Assembly (NCBI RefSeq): GCF_009797025.1
Contig: NZ_CP047027.1
Location: 2,604,001 to 2,668,000 of the forward strand
Source of the DNA: Cellulophaga sp. L1A9
Lineage (GTDB): Bacteria; Bacteroidota; Bacteroidia; Flavobacteriales; Flavobacteriaceae
Length of the DNA stretch: 64,000 nucleotides
Reading direction: 5' to 3'
Within the stretch, counting starts at the first letter, position 1. The number at the start of each line of letters is the position of its first letter. The notes beneath the pieces were generated by a model that saw only the letters and a program-made list of their open reading frames with translations, was not told where the DNA came from and searched no databases. Shown here one piece after another: positions 25,702-34,379 of the stretch. A program made the translations under genes and the position numbers.

Positions 25702-26933
25702 GAAACTGCTTTTAATTTTTTAATCGTATCAAACGATAGTTTTTTCTCTGCGTAAGATCTAGATACCTTTAGTTGCTTTTCATCGCTACTAGGTAATTCA
25801 AACATTGCGTCTGTAAAAATAGCTTCGCATAAAGAACGCAAACCACGTGCTCCAAGTTTGTATTCAATAGCTTTTTCTACAATATAATTCAAAGCTTCAT
25901 CTGTAACGGTAAGCGTAACATCATCCATTTTAAACAATTTTTCATATTGTTTGATGATTGCGTTCTTAGGTTCCGTTAAAATGGCTCTTAGTGTTTCTGT
26001 ATCCAAAGGATTCATGTGGGTTAATACCGGAAGTCTACCAATGATTTCAGGAATTAAACCAAATTCTTTTAAATCTCGAGGTATGATGTATTGTAAAATA
26101 TTATTCTCATCTGGTCTGTCTTCATTTTTAGAAGCACTATACCCAATAGATTGCATATTTAAACGCTTATTGATTGCACGTTCAATACCATCAAAGGCAC
26201 CACCAGCAATAAAAAGAATATTTTCAGTATTTACTTCTATAAATTTTTGATCAGGATGTTTACGGCCGCCTTTTGGTGGAACGTTAACTACAGTGCCTTC
26301 TAATAATTTAAGCAGACCTTGTTGAACACCTTCTCCAGAAACATCTCTTGTTATGGAAGGATTATCGCTTTTACGAGCAATTTTATCGATTTCATCAATA
26401 AATACGATGCCGCGTTCTGCTTTTTCTAAATTATAATCAGCTGCCTGTAAAAGTCTTGTTAAGATACTTTCAACATCTTCTCCAACATATCCAGCTTCAG
26501 TAAGAACAGTAGCATCTACGATAGCTAAAGGAACATTAAGCATTTTGGCAATGGTTTTAGCCATCAATGTTTTACCTGTACCTGTTTGGCCAACCATGAT
26601 AATATTACTCTTCTGTATTTCTACTTCATCTTCTAGTGAAGAGGGTTGTAAAAGGCGCTTATAATGATTGTAAACCGCAACAGACATCACTTTTTTTGTT
26701 CGCTCTTGTCCAATAATATAAGTGTCTAAAAAGTCTTTTATTTCAAGAGGCTTTTTTAGTACTAATTCTGAAGATAAGTCTTCATTCTTAGTTTGTTTTG
26801 ACTCTTCTGCAACAATGCCATGAGCTTGCTCAATACATCGATCGCAAATGTGGGCGTCTAAACCAGCAATTAAGAGGTTCGTCTCTGGTTTTTTTCGTCC
26901 ACAAAAAGAGCATTCTAAACTTTCTTTTGCCAT
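25698..26933 (-). CDS. clpX: ATP-dependent Clp protease ATP-binding subunit ClpX
   Basis: The 411-residue protein has the N-terminal Cys4 zinc-binding domain ([11 protein letters not shown], then [11 protein letters not shown]), Walker [13 protein letters not shown], Walker [13 protein letters not shown], and the IGF-like loop region that docks on ClpP. The sensor-2 motif is in [10 protein letters not shown]. ClpX unfolds substrates and feeds them to ClpP. It is the third gene of a tig-clpP-clpX cluster, separated from clpP by 98 bp that hold a 14-bp hairpin. Confidence 0.97.
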   Translation of the reverse strand: MAKESLECSFCGRKKPETNLLIAGLDAHICDRCIEQAHGIVAEESKQTKNEDLSSELVLKKPLEIKDFLDTYIIGQERTKKVMSVAVYNHYKRLLQPSSLEDEVEIQKSNIIMVGQTGTGKTLMAKTIAKMLNVPLAIVDATVLTEAGYVGEDVESILTRLLQAADYNLEKAERGIVFIDEIDKIARKSDNPSITRDVSGEGVQQGLLKLLEGTVVNVPPKGGRKHPDQKFIEVNTENILFIAGGAFDGIERAINKRLNMQSIGYSASKNEDRPDENNILQYIIPRDLKEFGLIPEIIGRLPVLTHMNPLDTETLRAILTEPKNAIIKQYEKLFKMDDVTLTVTDEALNYIVEKAIEYKLGARGLRSLCEAIFTDAMFELPSSDEKQLKVSRSYAEKKLSFDTIKKLKAVS

Positions 26934-26948
26934 AATTTTAATACCATT

Positions 26949-26987
26949 AGTAAACTAAAACGCTCAAATAGGTCGTTTTAGTTTACT
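26949..26987. repeat. 14-bp perfect inverted repeat between clpP and clpX
   Basis: Arms 26949-26962 and 26974-26987 pair perfectly around an 11-base loop. The T run lies on the plus-strand side, so for the minus-strand operon this is not a standard terminator. It may affect clpX mRNA levels or stability. Confidence 0.6.
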
Positions 26988-27031
26988 TTTTTTATTTTAC
27001 TACCTTTTTGGTAGTTTATATTTTGTCGAAA

Positions 27032-27712
27032 TTACTTCGTGTCTCTTACAAGGATTTCATCAATCATCCCGTAGGCCTTAGCTTCGTCAGCTTTCATCCA
27101 GTAGTCACGATCACTATCGTCACGTACTTTTTCAATGTCATGGTTAGAGTGTAAAGCGATGATTTCATATAATTCATCCTTAAGCTTTAAAATTTCTCTC
27201 GCCGTAATCTCGATATCACTAGCTTGGCCTTGCGCTCCTCCCATTGGTTGGTGTATCATAACACGAGAATGTGTTAATCCGCTGCGTTTTCCTTTTTCGC
27301 CAGCACATAAAAGTACTGCACCCATAGATGCTGCCATTCCAGTGCAAATTGTTGCTACATCAGGCTTTATGTATTGCATGGTGTCGTAAATACCTAAACC
27401 AGCATACACACTTCCTCCTGGAGAGTTAATGTATATTTGAATGTCTTTTGAAGCGTCAGCACTTTCTAAAAATAATAATTGCGCTTGAACAATATTTGCT
27501 ACTTGGTCATTGATACCAGTACCTAGAAAGATGATTCTATCCATCATTAATCTTGAAAATACGTCCATTGCAATTGCATTTAATTGACGTTCCTCTATAA
27601 TGTTGGGAGTCATGTTCGAAGGATACATGTTACTCATGATTTTATCGTAATACATGCTACTAATACCTTGGTCTTTTATAGCATAGTTCTTGAATTCTTT
27701 TCCGTAATCCAT
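27032..27712 (-). CDS. clpP: ATP-dependent Clp protease proteolytic subunit ClpP
   Basis: The 226-residue serine protease has the catalytic Ser in CTGMAASMGAVLLCAG, the catalytic His in RVMIHQPMGGAQGQ and the Asp in DRDYWMKADEAKAYG. FLGTGINDQVANIVQAQLLF is the conserved handle-region start. The first 20 residues form a propeptide-like leader. Order and strand (tig, clpP, clpX) are as in many bacteria. Confidence 0.97.
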   Translation of the reverse strand: MDYGKEFKNYAIKDQGISSMYYDKIMSNMYPSNMTPNIIEERQLNAIAMDVFSRLMMDRIIFLGTGINDQVANIVQAQLLFLESADASKDIQIYINSPGGSVYAGLGIYDTMQYIKPDVATICTGMAASMGAVLLCAGEKGKRSGLTHSRVMIHQPMGGAQGQASDIEITAREILKLKDELYEIIALHSNHDIEKVRDDSDRDYWMKADEAKAYGMIDEILVRDTK

Positions 27713-27736
27713 AGATATTTAGATATGTTTTTAAAT

Positions 27737-27771
27737 AAAAAAAAAGGTGTTGAAAACAAATTTCCAACACC
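27737..27771 (-). terminator. Terminator after tig
   Basis: On the minus strand GGTGTTG (27771-27765) pairs with CAACACC (27752-27746) and is followed by nine T residues. It lies between tig and clpP, so clpP is either read through from tig or has its own promoter. Confidence 0.85.
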
Positions 27772-27800
27772 GTAAAGATACTTATTTTATCTTTCAAAAA

Positions 27801-29123
27801 CTACCCGTAAACTTCCTTCACGAAGTTTTCGTAAGTAACTTCTTTAGTTTTAAGATTTGCTTTTTCTTTGTAAAGTGTTAATAATTTTTGACTCATTAAC
27901 TGCTCTGACAAACGCTTTACTTCATCTTGGTTAGATAAAACTCTACCTGCGATGTTTTCTAACTCTTCCTCTGCAGGGTTTAATTGGCCAAATTGAGCCA
28001 TCTGAGTTTTGATAAATCCTTTTGAAAATTCTTTTAATTCATCAAACTGAACTTGAAGATTGTTTTCTGTAATGATTTTACCTTCAATTAATTGGTAGCG
28101 TAAGCCTTTTTCAGATTTTTCATATTCTGCAGTAGCTTCGTCATCTGTCAAAACTTTTTCTCCAGTTACCTGAATCCATTTTTTTAAGAAATCTGCAGGC
28201 AATTCAAATTTTGTAGTATCAATGAAATTTTCAGTGATATCATTCAATAATTTTTGATCTGCTTGTTGCGTAAATTGCTGCTCAGAATCTTCTTTTATTT
28301 TTGCTTTTAATTCCTCTTCAGTCGATACAACATCTTTTCCGAAAAGTTTATCAAATAACTCTTGATCTAATTTAGCAGGCTCTCTTTCGTTAATTTCTTC
28401 AATAGTGAAGCTAACATCAACAGCAAGTTTATCTGCTTTATCAGCTTGAATTCCTAGTGCAGAAGCTAATTCTTGATCTTCACTAAATAATCCTTTAGTA
28501 GAAAGGGTGATAACATCACCAACTTTTGCGCCTACTAAGGCATCTGTAGCTTTTTTACTTTTTAAGGTACTTATTTCTAAAGTAGCTTTATTTTCAATTT
28601 CTTCTTCTTCGTTTTTGAAAATACCAACAACTTCGTCTTTCTTGCTTACTTCAGTTTTATTGGTAAGGATGCCATATTGCTTTTGAATACGTTCAACTTG
28701 TTCGTTGATCATTTTATCATCAGCAACAATTTTGTATTGTGTAATTGCTTTTTTAGATTTTAAATCTACTTCAAAACTAGGTGCTAATCCTAATTCGAAT
28801 TCAAAATCAAAATCCTCAGCATCCCAATTGAAATTATCACGTTGTTTTGGTAAAGGATTGCCAAGAACATCTAATTTTTCCTCAGTAAGGTACTTATTAA
28901 GATTGTCTTGTATTAATTTATTTACCTCTTCAACTAATACGGCTTTACCGTATTGTTTCTTGATAAGACCCATTGGTACTTGTCCCTTTCTGAATCCAGG
29001 AATATCTGCTTTTTTCCTGTAGTCTTTAAGGATAGTTTCTACCTTGTCTTGGTAATCATCTTTTGTAACGGCAACCTTTACAACAGCGTTTAATTCGTTA
29101 ATCTGTTCTTTAGTGATATTCAT
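27801..29123 (-). CDS. tig: Trigger factor (ribosome-bound chaperone and peptidyl-prolyl isomerase)
   Basis: The product is 440 residues from ATG 29123. A frame open to 29189 is rejected because it runs through the promoter. The N-terminal ribosome-binding domain carries the signature PGFRKGQVPMGLIKKQYG (about 40-57), the GFRKGxxP-type contact with L23. A reduced PPIase-like domain and a long helical C-terminal arm domain follow. It binds nascent chains at the ribosome exit. Confidence 0.93.
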   Translation of the reverse strand: MNITKEQINELNAVVKVAVTKDDYQDKVETILKDYRKKADIPGFRKGQVPMGLIKKQYGKAVLVEEVNKLIQDNLNKYLTEEKLDVLGNPLPKQRDNFNWDAEDFDFEFELGLAPSFEVDLKSKKAITQYKIVADDKMINEQVERIQKQYGILTNKTEVSKKDEVVGIFKNEEEEIENKATLEISTLKSKKATDALVGAKVGDVITLSTKGLFSEDQELASALGIQADKADKLAVDVSFTIEEINEREPAKLDQELFDKLFGKDVVSTEEELKAKIKEDSEQQFTQQADQKLLNDITENFIDTTKFELPADFLKKWIQVTGEKVLTDDEATAEYEKSEKGLRYQLIEGKIITENNLQVQFDELKEFSKGFIKTQMAQFGQLNPAEEELENIAGRVLSNQDEVKRLSEQLMSQKLLTLYKEKANLKTKEVTYENFVKEVYG

Positions 29124-29158
29124 CTCTATATCTAATTTTGCTTCAATAAAATGGGCTG

Positions 29159-29189
29159 CAAAAGTACTACATTTTGCTAATTTTGACAA
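29159..29189 (-). promoter_or_regulatory. Promoter of tig
   Basis: TTG (29189-29187), 20 bases, then TACTTTTG (29166-29159) on the minus strand, 35 bp before the ATG at 29123. It is a full match to TTG-N20-TAnnTTTG. Confidence 0.78.
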
Positions 29190-29224
29190 ATTTTTAAACA
29201 GCTGAATTTCAAAAGTATAACTTC

Positions 29225-29572
29225 TTATTGTTTGTCATCATTCAATAAGGAGAAAAATATAGATTGTAAAAAGGATAAACAAAGACTAAATAGGATGGCC
29301 CATAGCACACCGTCAACTCTAAAACCGTCAATTAAATTACTGGCTAAAAGGATGATAATCGCATTGATAATTAGCAAAAATAAGCCTAGTGTTAAAATAG
29401 TAACGGGTAGCGTTAAGATTACTAAAATTGGTTTTACAATGAAGTTGAGTAAGCTTAGTACTATAGCTACAATAATTGCCGTGTAATAATTGTCTACAGT
29501 TACATGAGGTAATAGATAAGATAAGATGATTACAGCTATGGCGCTTAGTAATATTCGGAGTATAAATTTCAT
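29225..29572 (-). CDS. Phage-holin-family / DUF360-type membrane protein
   Basis: This 115-residue protein has four hydrophobic segments and the family pattern LSLLNFIVKPILVILTLPVT (about 40-59), typical of the small YvlD-like membrane family often labelled 'phage holin family'. There is no phage context here, so a holin role is not implied. It is probably a chromosomal envelope protein of unknown job. Confidence 0.82.
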   Translation of the reverse strand: MKFILRILLSAIAVIILSYLLPHVTVDNYYTAIIVAIVLSLLNFIVKPILVILTLPVTILTLGLFLLIINAIIILLASNLIDGFRVDGVLWAILFSLCLSFLQSIFFSLLNDDKQ

Positions 29573-29692
29573 AGTAGTTAGATTTATATATTAAAAAAGA
29601 TGCTTGTTTATAAGTAGTTTAAAGTTAGGAATATAAATTGATAGAATTTTAAATTAAAAATTAAAATGCCTTTAAGAGGGAACCATGTTTTT

Positions 29693-30463
29693 TTAAGTAG
29701 TCATGAAAGCAAATGAGATGTCATAAAATTGCTTCGGATTTTCGGCATGTAGCCAATGCCCTGCATTTTCAATATCTTTTATTTGTGCTTCAGGAAAGTG
29801 TCTTTTTATTTCAGGGTAATCTTCTAGAGCAATGTATTCTGATTTGTCTCCGCGTAAAAATAAAGTAGGACCTGAGTAACTTGCGGTATTGTTTATGTTT
29901 TCTCCTACTTCTTCCATTTTTTCACTTAGCACTTTCAAATTAAATCTAAAATCTAATTTTCCTTTCTCTCTCCAATATAGATTCTTTAATAAAAATTGAC
30001 GTGTTCCGAAATCACGGATTTGTTTTTTTAAAGCTGTGTCTGCATCGGTTCTAGAGGTTAGCGCATCTAATTGTATTGAATTTAATGCGTTAATGATGCT
30101 TTGATGGTGCGGCGGGTAATATTTTGGGGCGATATCTGCTACAATTAATTTTTCAACTCTTTCTGGATAGGTGCATGCAAAAAGCATTGCTGTTTTTCCA
30201 CCCATAGAATGCCCTAAGATGATTGCTTTGTCAAGTTGATGGTGATTCATGTATAGCTTTAAATCTTCTGCTAATACATCATAATTGAAAGCATCACTTT
30301 GAAAACTTTTGCCGTGATTTCTTTGATCTAGAAGATGTACTTCAAATCCGTTTTCCGAATATTGATTACCTAAGGTTTTCCAGTTGTCAGACATGCCTAA
30401 AAAACCATGGAGAATAATTAAAGGCTTTCCGCTACCTAGTATTTGAGAGTGTAAAATTTGCAT
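29693..30463 (-). CDS. Alpha/beta-fold hydrolase (YbfF-like esterase)
   Basis: The 256-residue protein has the oxyanion-hole motif LHGFLGMSDNWKTL (about 18-31), the nucleophile elbow LGHSMGGKTAML (Ser about residue 86) and a catalytic His in ENAGHWLHAENP. This is the pattern of YbfF-type acyl or carboxyl esterases. Its ATG overlaps the pdxJ stop by one base (TAATG), so it is translationally coupled to pdxJ. Substrate unknown. Confidence 0.87.
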   Translation of the reverse strand: MQILHSQILGSGKPLIILHGFLGMSDNWKTLGNQYSENGFEVHLLDQRNHGKSFQSDAFNYDVLAEDLKLYMNHHQLDKAIILGHSMGGKTAMLFACTYPERVEKLIVADIAPKYYPPHHQSIINALNSIQLDALTSRTDADTALKKQIRDFGTRQFLLKNLYWREKGKLDFRFNLKVLSEKMEEVGENINNTASYSGPTLFLRGDKSEYIALEDYPEIKRHFPEAQIKDIENAGHWLHAENPKQFYDISFAFMTT

Positions 30464-31191
30464 TATTTCAATTTGTGTAAGTACATGTTAACGACATTGT
30501 CTAGTCCAAAATATAGCGCTTCGCATATTAAAGCATGGCCAATGGAAACTTCTAGTAAGTTGGGAACATTTTCTTTAAAATAAAGTATGTTGTCTAGACT
30601 TAAATCGTGACCAGCATTTATTCCAAGCCCTACAGAAGTAGCTATTTTTGCTGCTTTTGTAAAGGGGCTTACGGCTGCTGCTTTTTCTTCCGTATTTTTT
30701 GCCAAACCGTAATCGTGAGCATAACTTTCAGTGTACAATTCAATACGGTCTGCGCCCGTTTTGGCAGCATTTTCTATGATAGTAGTATCGGGATCAACAA
30801 ATATTGAAGTCCTGATTCCTTTTTCTTTGAATGTTTGTATAACGTCTTTTAAAAAATCTTGGTGTTTTATAGTGTTCCAGCCGGCATTAGACGTAATGGC
30901 ATCTTCTGCGTCAGGGACAAGCGTAACCTGTGTTGGTTTAAGGTCTAAAACTAAATCTATAAATTTCTGGTTAGGATTGCCTTCTACATTGTATTCTGTT
31001 GTTACAATACGCTTTAGTTCACGTGCATCTGCATACCTAATATGGCGCTCATCTGGCCTTGGATGTATGGTAATGCCTTGAGCTCCGAACGCTTCAATGT
31101 CTTTAGCTACACTTAATAAATTAGGTACATTGCCTCCTCTGGCATTCCTTAGCGTTGCAATTTTATTTATATTAACACTTAACTTTGTCAT
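30463..31191 (-). CDS. pdxJ: Pyridoxine 5'-phosphate synthase PdxJ
   Basis: The 242-residue TIM-barrel enzyme condenses 1-deoxyxylulose 5-phosphate and 3-amino-2-oxopropyl phosphate in vitamin B6 synthesis. Signature segments are [14 protein letters not shown] (about 5-18), [13 protein letters not shown] (about 40-52), [16 protein letters not shown], and [12 protein letters not shown] (about 194-205). It is the first gene of a two-gene minus-strand operon with the hydrolase. Confidence 0.95.
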   Translation of the reverse strand: MTKLSVNINKIATLRNARGGNVPNLLSVAKDIEAFGAQGITIHPRPDERHIRYADARELKRIVTTEYNVEGNPNQKFIDLVLDLKPTQVTLVPDAEDAITSNAGWNTIKHQDFLKDVIQTFKEKGIRTSIFVDPDTTIIENAAKTGADRIELYTESYAHDYGLAKNTEEKAAAVSPFTKAAKIATSVGLGINAGHDLSLDNILYFKENVPNLLEVSIGHALICEALYFGLDNVVNMYLHKLK

Positions 31192-31211
31192 TATTTCGTT
31201 TTTCTTAAAAA

Positions 31212-31219
31212 CAAAAATA
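31212..31219 (-). promoter_or_regulatory. -10 box for pdxJ
   Basis: TATTTTTG on the minus strand, 20 bp before the ATG at 31191. A TGG rather than TTG lies at the -33 distance. Confidence 0.5.
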
Positions 31220-31277
31220 CAAATAAGGCATGCTTTTTGCCATATATAATTAGTAATTTGCAGTAATAATAAGGAAT

Positions 31278-31934
31278 ATGAATATACAATCGCATATAAT
31301 AACTACGCTCCCTGTCTTTAAGTTGGATGGTGCTATGAAAGATGTTGTAAAGTTTTTTAAAGACACCACACATTCTCATGTCGCTGTCGTAGATAATGAA
31401 AAGTTTCAAGGAGTTATAGCAGAAAATGATATGGCGGTTTTTGATGTTTCGAATAAAGTTGAATCATATCGATATAGTCTTGAATCTGTTTTTGTTACTA
31501 AAGAAACTTCTTGGTTAGATGTTTTAGAGTCCTTTGCTAGAAACGAAGCGAATATATTACCTGTTTTAGATGAAAACTCGCAAGTGATAGGTTATTATTT
31601 ATTGACAGATATTGTTACTGTTTTTATTGATACTCCATTTTTTACGGAGCCTGGTGGAATTCTTGTAGTAGCTAAAGGGGTGAAGGATTATTCGTTTAGT
31701 GAAATTGCTCAAATAGTAGAAAGTAATAATGCTAAACTAATTGGGGGGTTCATTACAGATTCTAGAAATGATGTAATTCAGGTAACTTTAAAAATTGGGG
31801 CTTCTAATTTGAATGAAATTATACAAACGTTTAGAAGGTATAATTACACCATTTTATTTGGTAATAATGACGATCAATTTTTAGAAGATTTGAAAGAAAG
31901 ATCTGATTATTTAAATAAATATTTAAACGTTTAG
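31278..31934 (+). CDS. CBS-domain protein
   Basis: The 218-residue protein has a pair of CBS motifs over residues 1-130 ([20 protein letters not shown], then [20 protein letters not shown]). An ACT-like C-terminal region ([20 protein letters not shown]) follows. CBS pairs sense adenosyl ligands. The fixed position before nadK in Flavobacteria hints at nucleotide sensing, but the role is not proven. It is probably cotranscribed with nadK, 5 bp downstream. Confidence 0.82.
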   Translation: MNIQSHIITTLPVFKLDGAMKDVVKFFKDTTHSHVAVVDNEKFQGVIAENDMAVFDVSNKVESYRYSLESVFVTKETSWLDVLESFARNEANILPVLDENSQVIGYYLLTDIVTVFIDTPFFTEPGGILVVAKGVKDYSFSEIAQIVESNNAKLIGGFITDSRNDVIQVTLKIGASNLNEIIQTFRRYNYTILFGNNDDQFLEDLKERSDYLNKYLNV

Positions 31935-31939
31935 TACTT

Positions 31940-32821
31940 ATGAAAGTTGCCATTTATGGACAAACCTATTCTGACAACGCACTTGAATATGTTGTTGAAT
32001 TATTAGAGGAGTTAAATACTATTCCTGCTCAAGTTTATTTTGAAGAAGAGTTTTATCACTTGTTGAAAAATTTTAGAACTGTAGCTGATTTTAAAGTCTT
32101 CACGGCAGAAAGTGGATTGGATGATTCATTTGACATGTTTGTCAGCTTTGGGGGAGACGGGACAATATTGCGTGCAATTACTTATGTTCGCGATTTAAAT
32201 ATTCCTATTGTAGGTGTAAATACAGGGAGGTTGGGGTTTTTGTCAACCTTTAAAAAAGAAGATGTTCGTAAAGTTGTTAGGGAGTTTATTTCTGGAGATT
32301 ATACTATTGTAGAGCGGAGTTTAGTGGAGGTGCATACAGAGCCTCAATTACCAGAATTTGAAAATTTAAACTTTGCATTAAATGAAGTTACCGTGAGTAG
32401 AAAGGATACTACTTCTATGATAACGGTAGAAACGCATTTAAATAATGAGTATTTAACCTCGTATTGGGCAGATGGACTTATCATTGCTACGCCAACGGGG
32501 TCTACGGGATATTCTTTAAGCTGCGGAGGTCCAGTCATAGCGCCATCTGTGAAATCATTGATTTTAACGCCAATAGCGCCACATAATTTAAACGCAAGGC
32601 CTTTGGTGATCTCAGATGATACAGAGATTAGACTTAAAGTGTCCGGGAGAGAAGAAAATCATTTGGTCTCATTAGATTCTCGGATTGCTACCGTGGAAAA
32701 TGGTAGAGAAATAATTATCAAGAAATCTGCAATTACGGTTAAAATGATAGAATATACTTCTGAAAGCTTTTTGAAAACACTTCGCAATAAATTATTGTGG
32801 GGTGAGGATAAGCGTAATTGA
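31940..32821 (+). CDS. nadK: NAD kinase
   Basis: The 293-residue enzyme phosphorylates NAD to NADP. The GGDGT motif is in FVSFGGDGTILRAI (about 70-83), followed by GVNTGRLGFLSTF (about 94-106) and the NE/D-type site NFALNEVTVSRK (about 148-159). The segment ATPTGSTGYSLSCGGPVI (about 182-199) closes the active site. The gene follows the CBS-domain gene with a 5-bp gap. Confidence 0.95.
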   Translation: MKVAIYGQTYSDNALEYVVELLEELNTIPAQVYFEEEFYHLLKNFRTVADFKVFTAESGLDDSFDMFVSFGGDGTILRAITYVRDLNIPIVGVNTGRLGFLSTFKKEDVRKVVREFISGDYTIVERSLVEVHTEPQLPEFENLNFALNEVTVSRKDTTSMITVETHLNNEYLTSYWADGLIIATPTGSTGYSLSCGGPVIAPSVKSLILTPIAPHNLNARPLVISDDTEIRLKVSGREENHLVSLDSRIATVENGREIIIKKSAITVKMIEYTSESFLKTLRNKLLWGEDKRN

Positions 32822-32913
32822 TTGGTTTTGAAACAATAAATATTGCGAAATGTTGTTTATCACTTAGAGAACATCAATCTAATAATTTCAGTTTTATAAA
32901 CTGTTGAAATTGT

Positions 32914-32921
32914 TATATTTG
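32914..32921 (+). promoter_or_regulatory. -10 box for the DUF6089-uppS-bamA unit
   Basis: TATATTTG lies 17 bp before the ATG at 32938 and matches TAnnTTTG. The -33 TTG is not clear. Confidence 0.5.
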
Positions 32922-32937
32922 CAAACTTTTAAAATAC

Positions 32938-33633
32938 ATGAGGACATTTTTGGTGCTAATAATTGTCTTTTCTTTTTTTGAAATGAAAGGACAAACGTTC
33001 GAGGTTGGAGTAATGGCTGGTGGATTAAATAATATAGGAGATGTAGGACGTACAAATTATATATTACCCTCTGGTCCAGCATTTGGAGGTATTTTTAAAT
33101 GGAATAAGAGTAAACGGTATGCCTGGCGTGCAAGTATCTTGTATGGCGAGTTTACTGCAGACGACACAAAATCTGATATGACCTCTAGGCAACAAAGAGG
33201 TTATGTGGTAGATAATAGTATATTGGAGTTTTCGGCGGGTTTAGAACTTAATTTTGTGGAGTATAACTTGCATAGATTAGGGCCAGCATTTACTCCTTAT
33301 TTATATACAGGGATAACGTATTTTAGATATGATTACAATTATATAGATGCGAATCAGGTGATAAATTACGATGATCAAAGGGATGGAGCTTTTGCGATTC
33401 CTATGACCATTGGATTTAAATATAGAATTAGCCAGGTTCTTATCTTAGGAGGAGAAATAGGAGCAAGATATACTTTTACGGATAACTTAGATTTTAGTAA
33501 TCCTGAAGATGAAAATCTTGAATCCTTAGATGTGGAATTTGGAAATATTTTTAGTAACGATTGGTACGTTTTCTCAGGGTTAACATTAACGTATACCTTT
33601 AAGAGAAAACCTTGCTCCGATTGTTTTGATTAA
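32938..33633 (+). CDS. DUF6089-family outer-membrane beta-barrel protein
   Basis: The 231-residue protein has a signal peptide (about 1-19, ending KGQ) and alternating-residue strands that look like an 8-stranded outer-membrane barrel, ending LTLTYTF plus a Cys-rich tail PCSDCFD. It lies 5 bp before uppS, and in Flavobacteria this family regularly precedes uppS-bamA, so it may belong to the same envelope operon. The function is unknown. Confidence 0.82.
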   Translation: MRTFLVLIIVFSFFEMKGQTFEVGVMAGGLNNIGDVGRTNYILPSGPAFGGIFKWNKSKRYAWRASILYGEFTADDTKSDMTSRQQRGYVVDNSILEFSAGLELNFVEYNLHRLGPAFTPYLYTGITYFRYDYNYIDANQVINYDDQRDGAFAIPMTIGFKYRISQVLILGGEIGARYTFTDNLDFSNPEDENLESLDVEFGNIFSNDWYVFSGLTLTYTFKRKPCSDCFD

Positions 33634-33638
33634 TAGAT

Positions 33639-34379
33639 ATGAACACTATAGAGAATATTGATAAAACAAAAGTGCCGGATCACCTTGCTATCATAATGGA
33701 TGGTAACGGAAGATGGGCTAAACAACACGGTAAAATGAGGGTGTTTGGTCATGAGAATGGCGTAAAAACCGTGCGTGATGTTGTTGAATCTTGTGTTAAA
33801 ATAAAAATTCCTTACCTAACACTCTATACTTTTTCTACAGAAAATTGGAAAAGACCAAAATTTGAAATAGATACTTTAATGAGACTTCTTGTCTCATCAC
33901 TACGAAAAGAGTTGCCAAGCTTTATGGAAAATGGTATTAAGCTAAATACCATAGGAAACATAGCTTCTTTGCCTAAAAGAGCGCACAAAGAATTGTTAGA
34001 TGTAATACAGAAAACTAGCAATAATACAGGTATGACTTTGACTTTGGCACTTAGTTATGGTGCTAGGGAAGAGCTTAGAAATGCGATCCAAGAGATAAGT
34101 ATCAAAGTTAAAAATAATATAATTTCCTCAGAAAACATTGACGATACCATTATTAATACCCATCTTTACACGCATGATTTACCTGATGTAGACCTGCTTA
34201 TACGTACAAGTGGAGAACATAGGATTAGTAATTTTTTACTTTGGCAAATTGCATATGCTGAACTATATTTTACCAATGTCTTATGGCCCGATTTTACAGA
34301 GCAACATTTGGTGGAAGCAATTTTAAATTACCAAAATAGAGAACGAAGATTTGGAAAAACTAGCGAACAACTTATCTAG
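33639..34379 (+). CDS. uppS: Isoprenyl transferase (undecaprenyl diphosphate synthase)
   Basis: The 246-residue cis-prenyltransferase has the catalytic Asp in LAIIMDGNGRWAKQHGK (about 16-32). STENWKRP (about 66-73) and LLIRTSGEHRISNFLLWQ (about 186-203) also match. It makes the C55 lipid carrier for cell-wall and surface polysaccharides. Its 3' end overlaps the bamA start by 29 bp. Confidence 0.95.
   Translation: MNTIENIDKTKVPDHLAIIMDGNGRWAKQHGKMRVFGHENGVKTVRDVVESCVKIKIPYLTLYTFSTENWKRPKFEIDTLMRLLVSSLRKELPSFMENGIKLNTIGNIASLPKRAHKELLDVIQKTSNNTGMTLTLALSYGAREELRNAIQEISIKVKNNIISSENIDDTIINTHLYTHDLPDVDLLIRTSGEHRISNFLLWQIAYAELYFTNVLWPDFTEQHLVEAILNYQNRERRFGKTSEQLI

Noticed and set aside
29225..29572. 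Phage lysis holin
   Set aside because: The family label contains 'holin', but the surroundings are chromosomal genes with no endolysin or phage genes.
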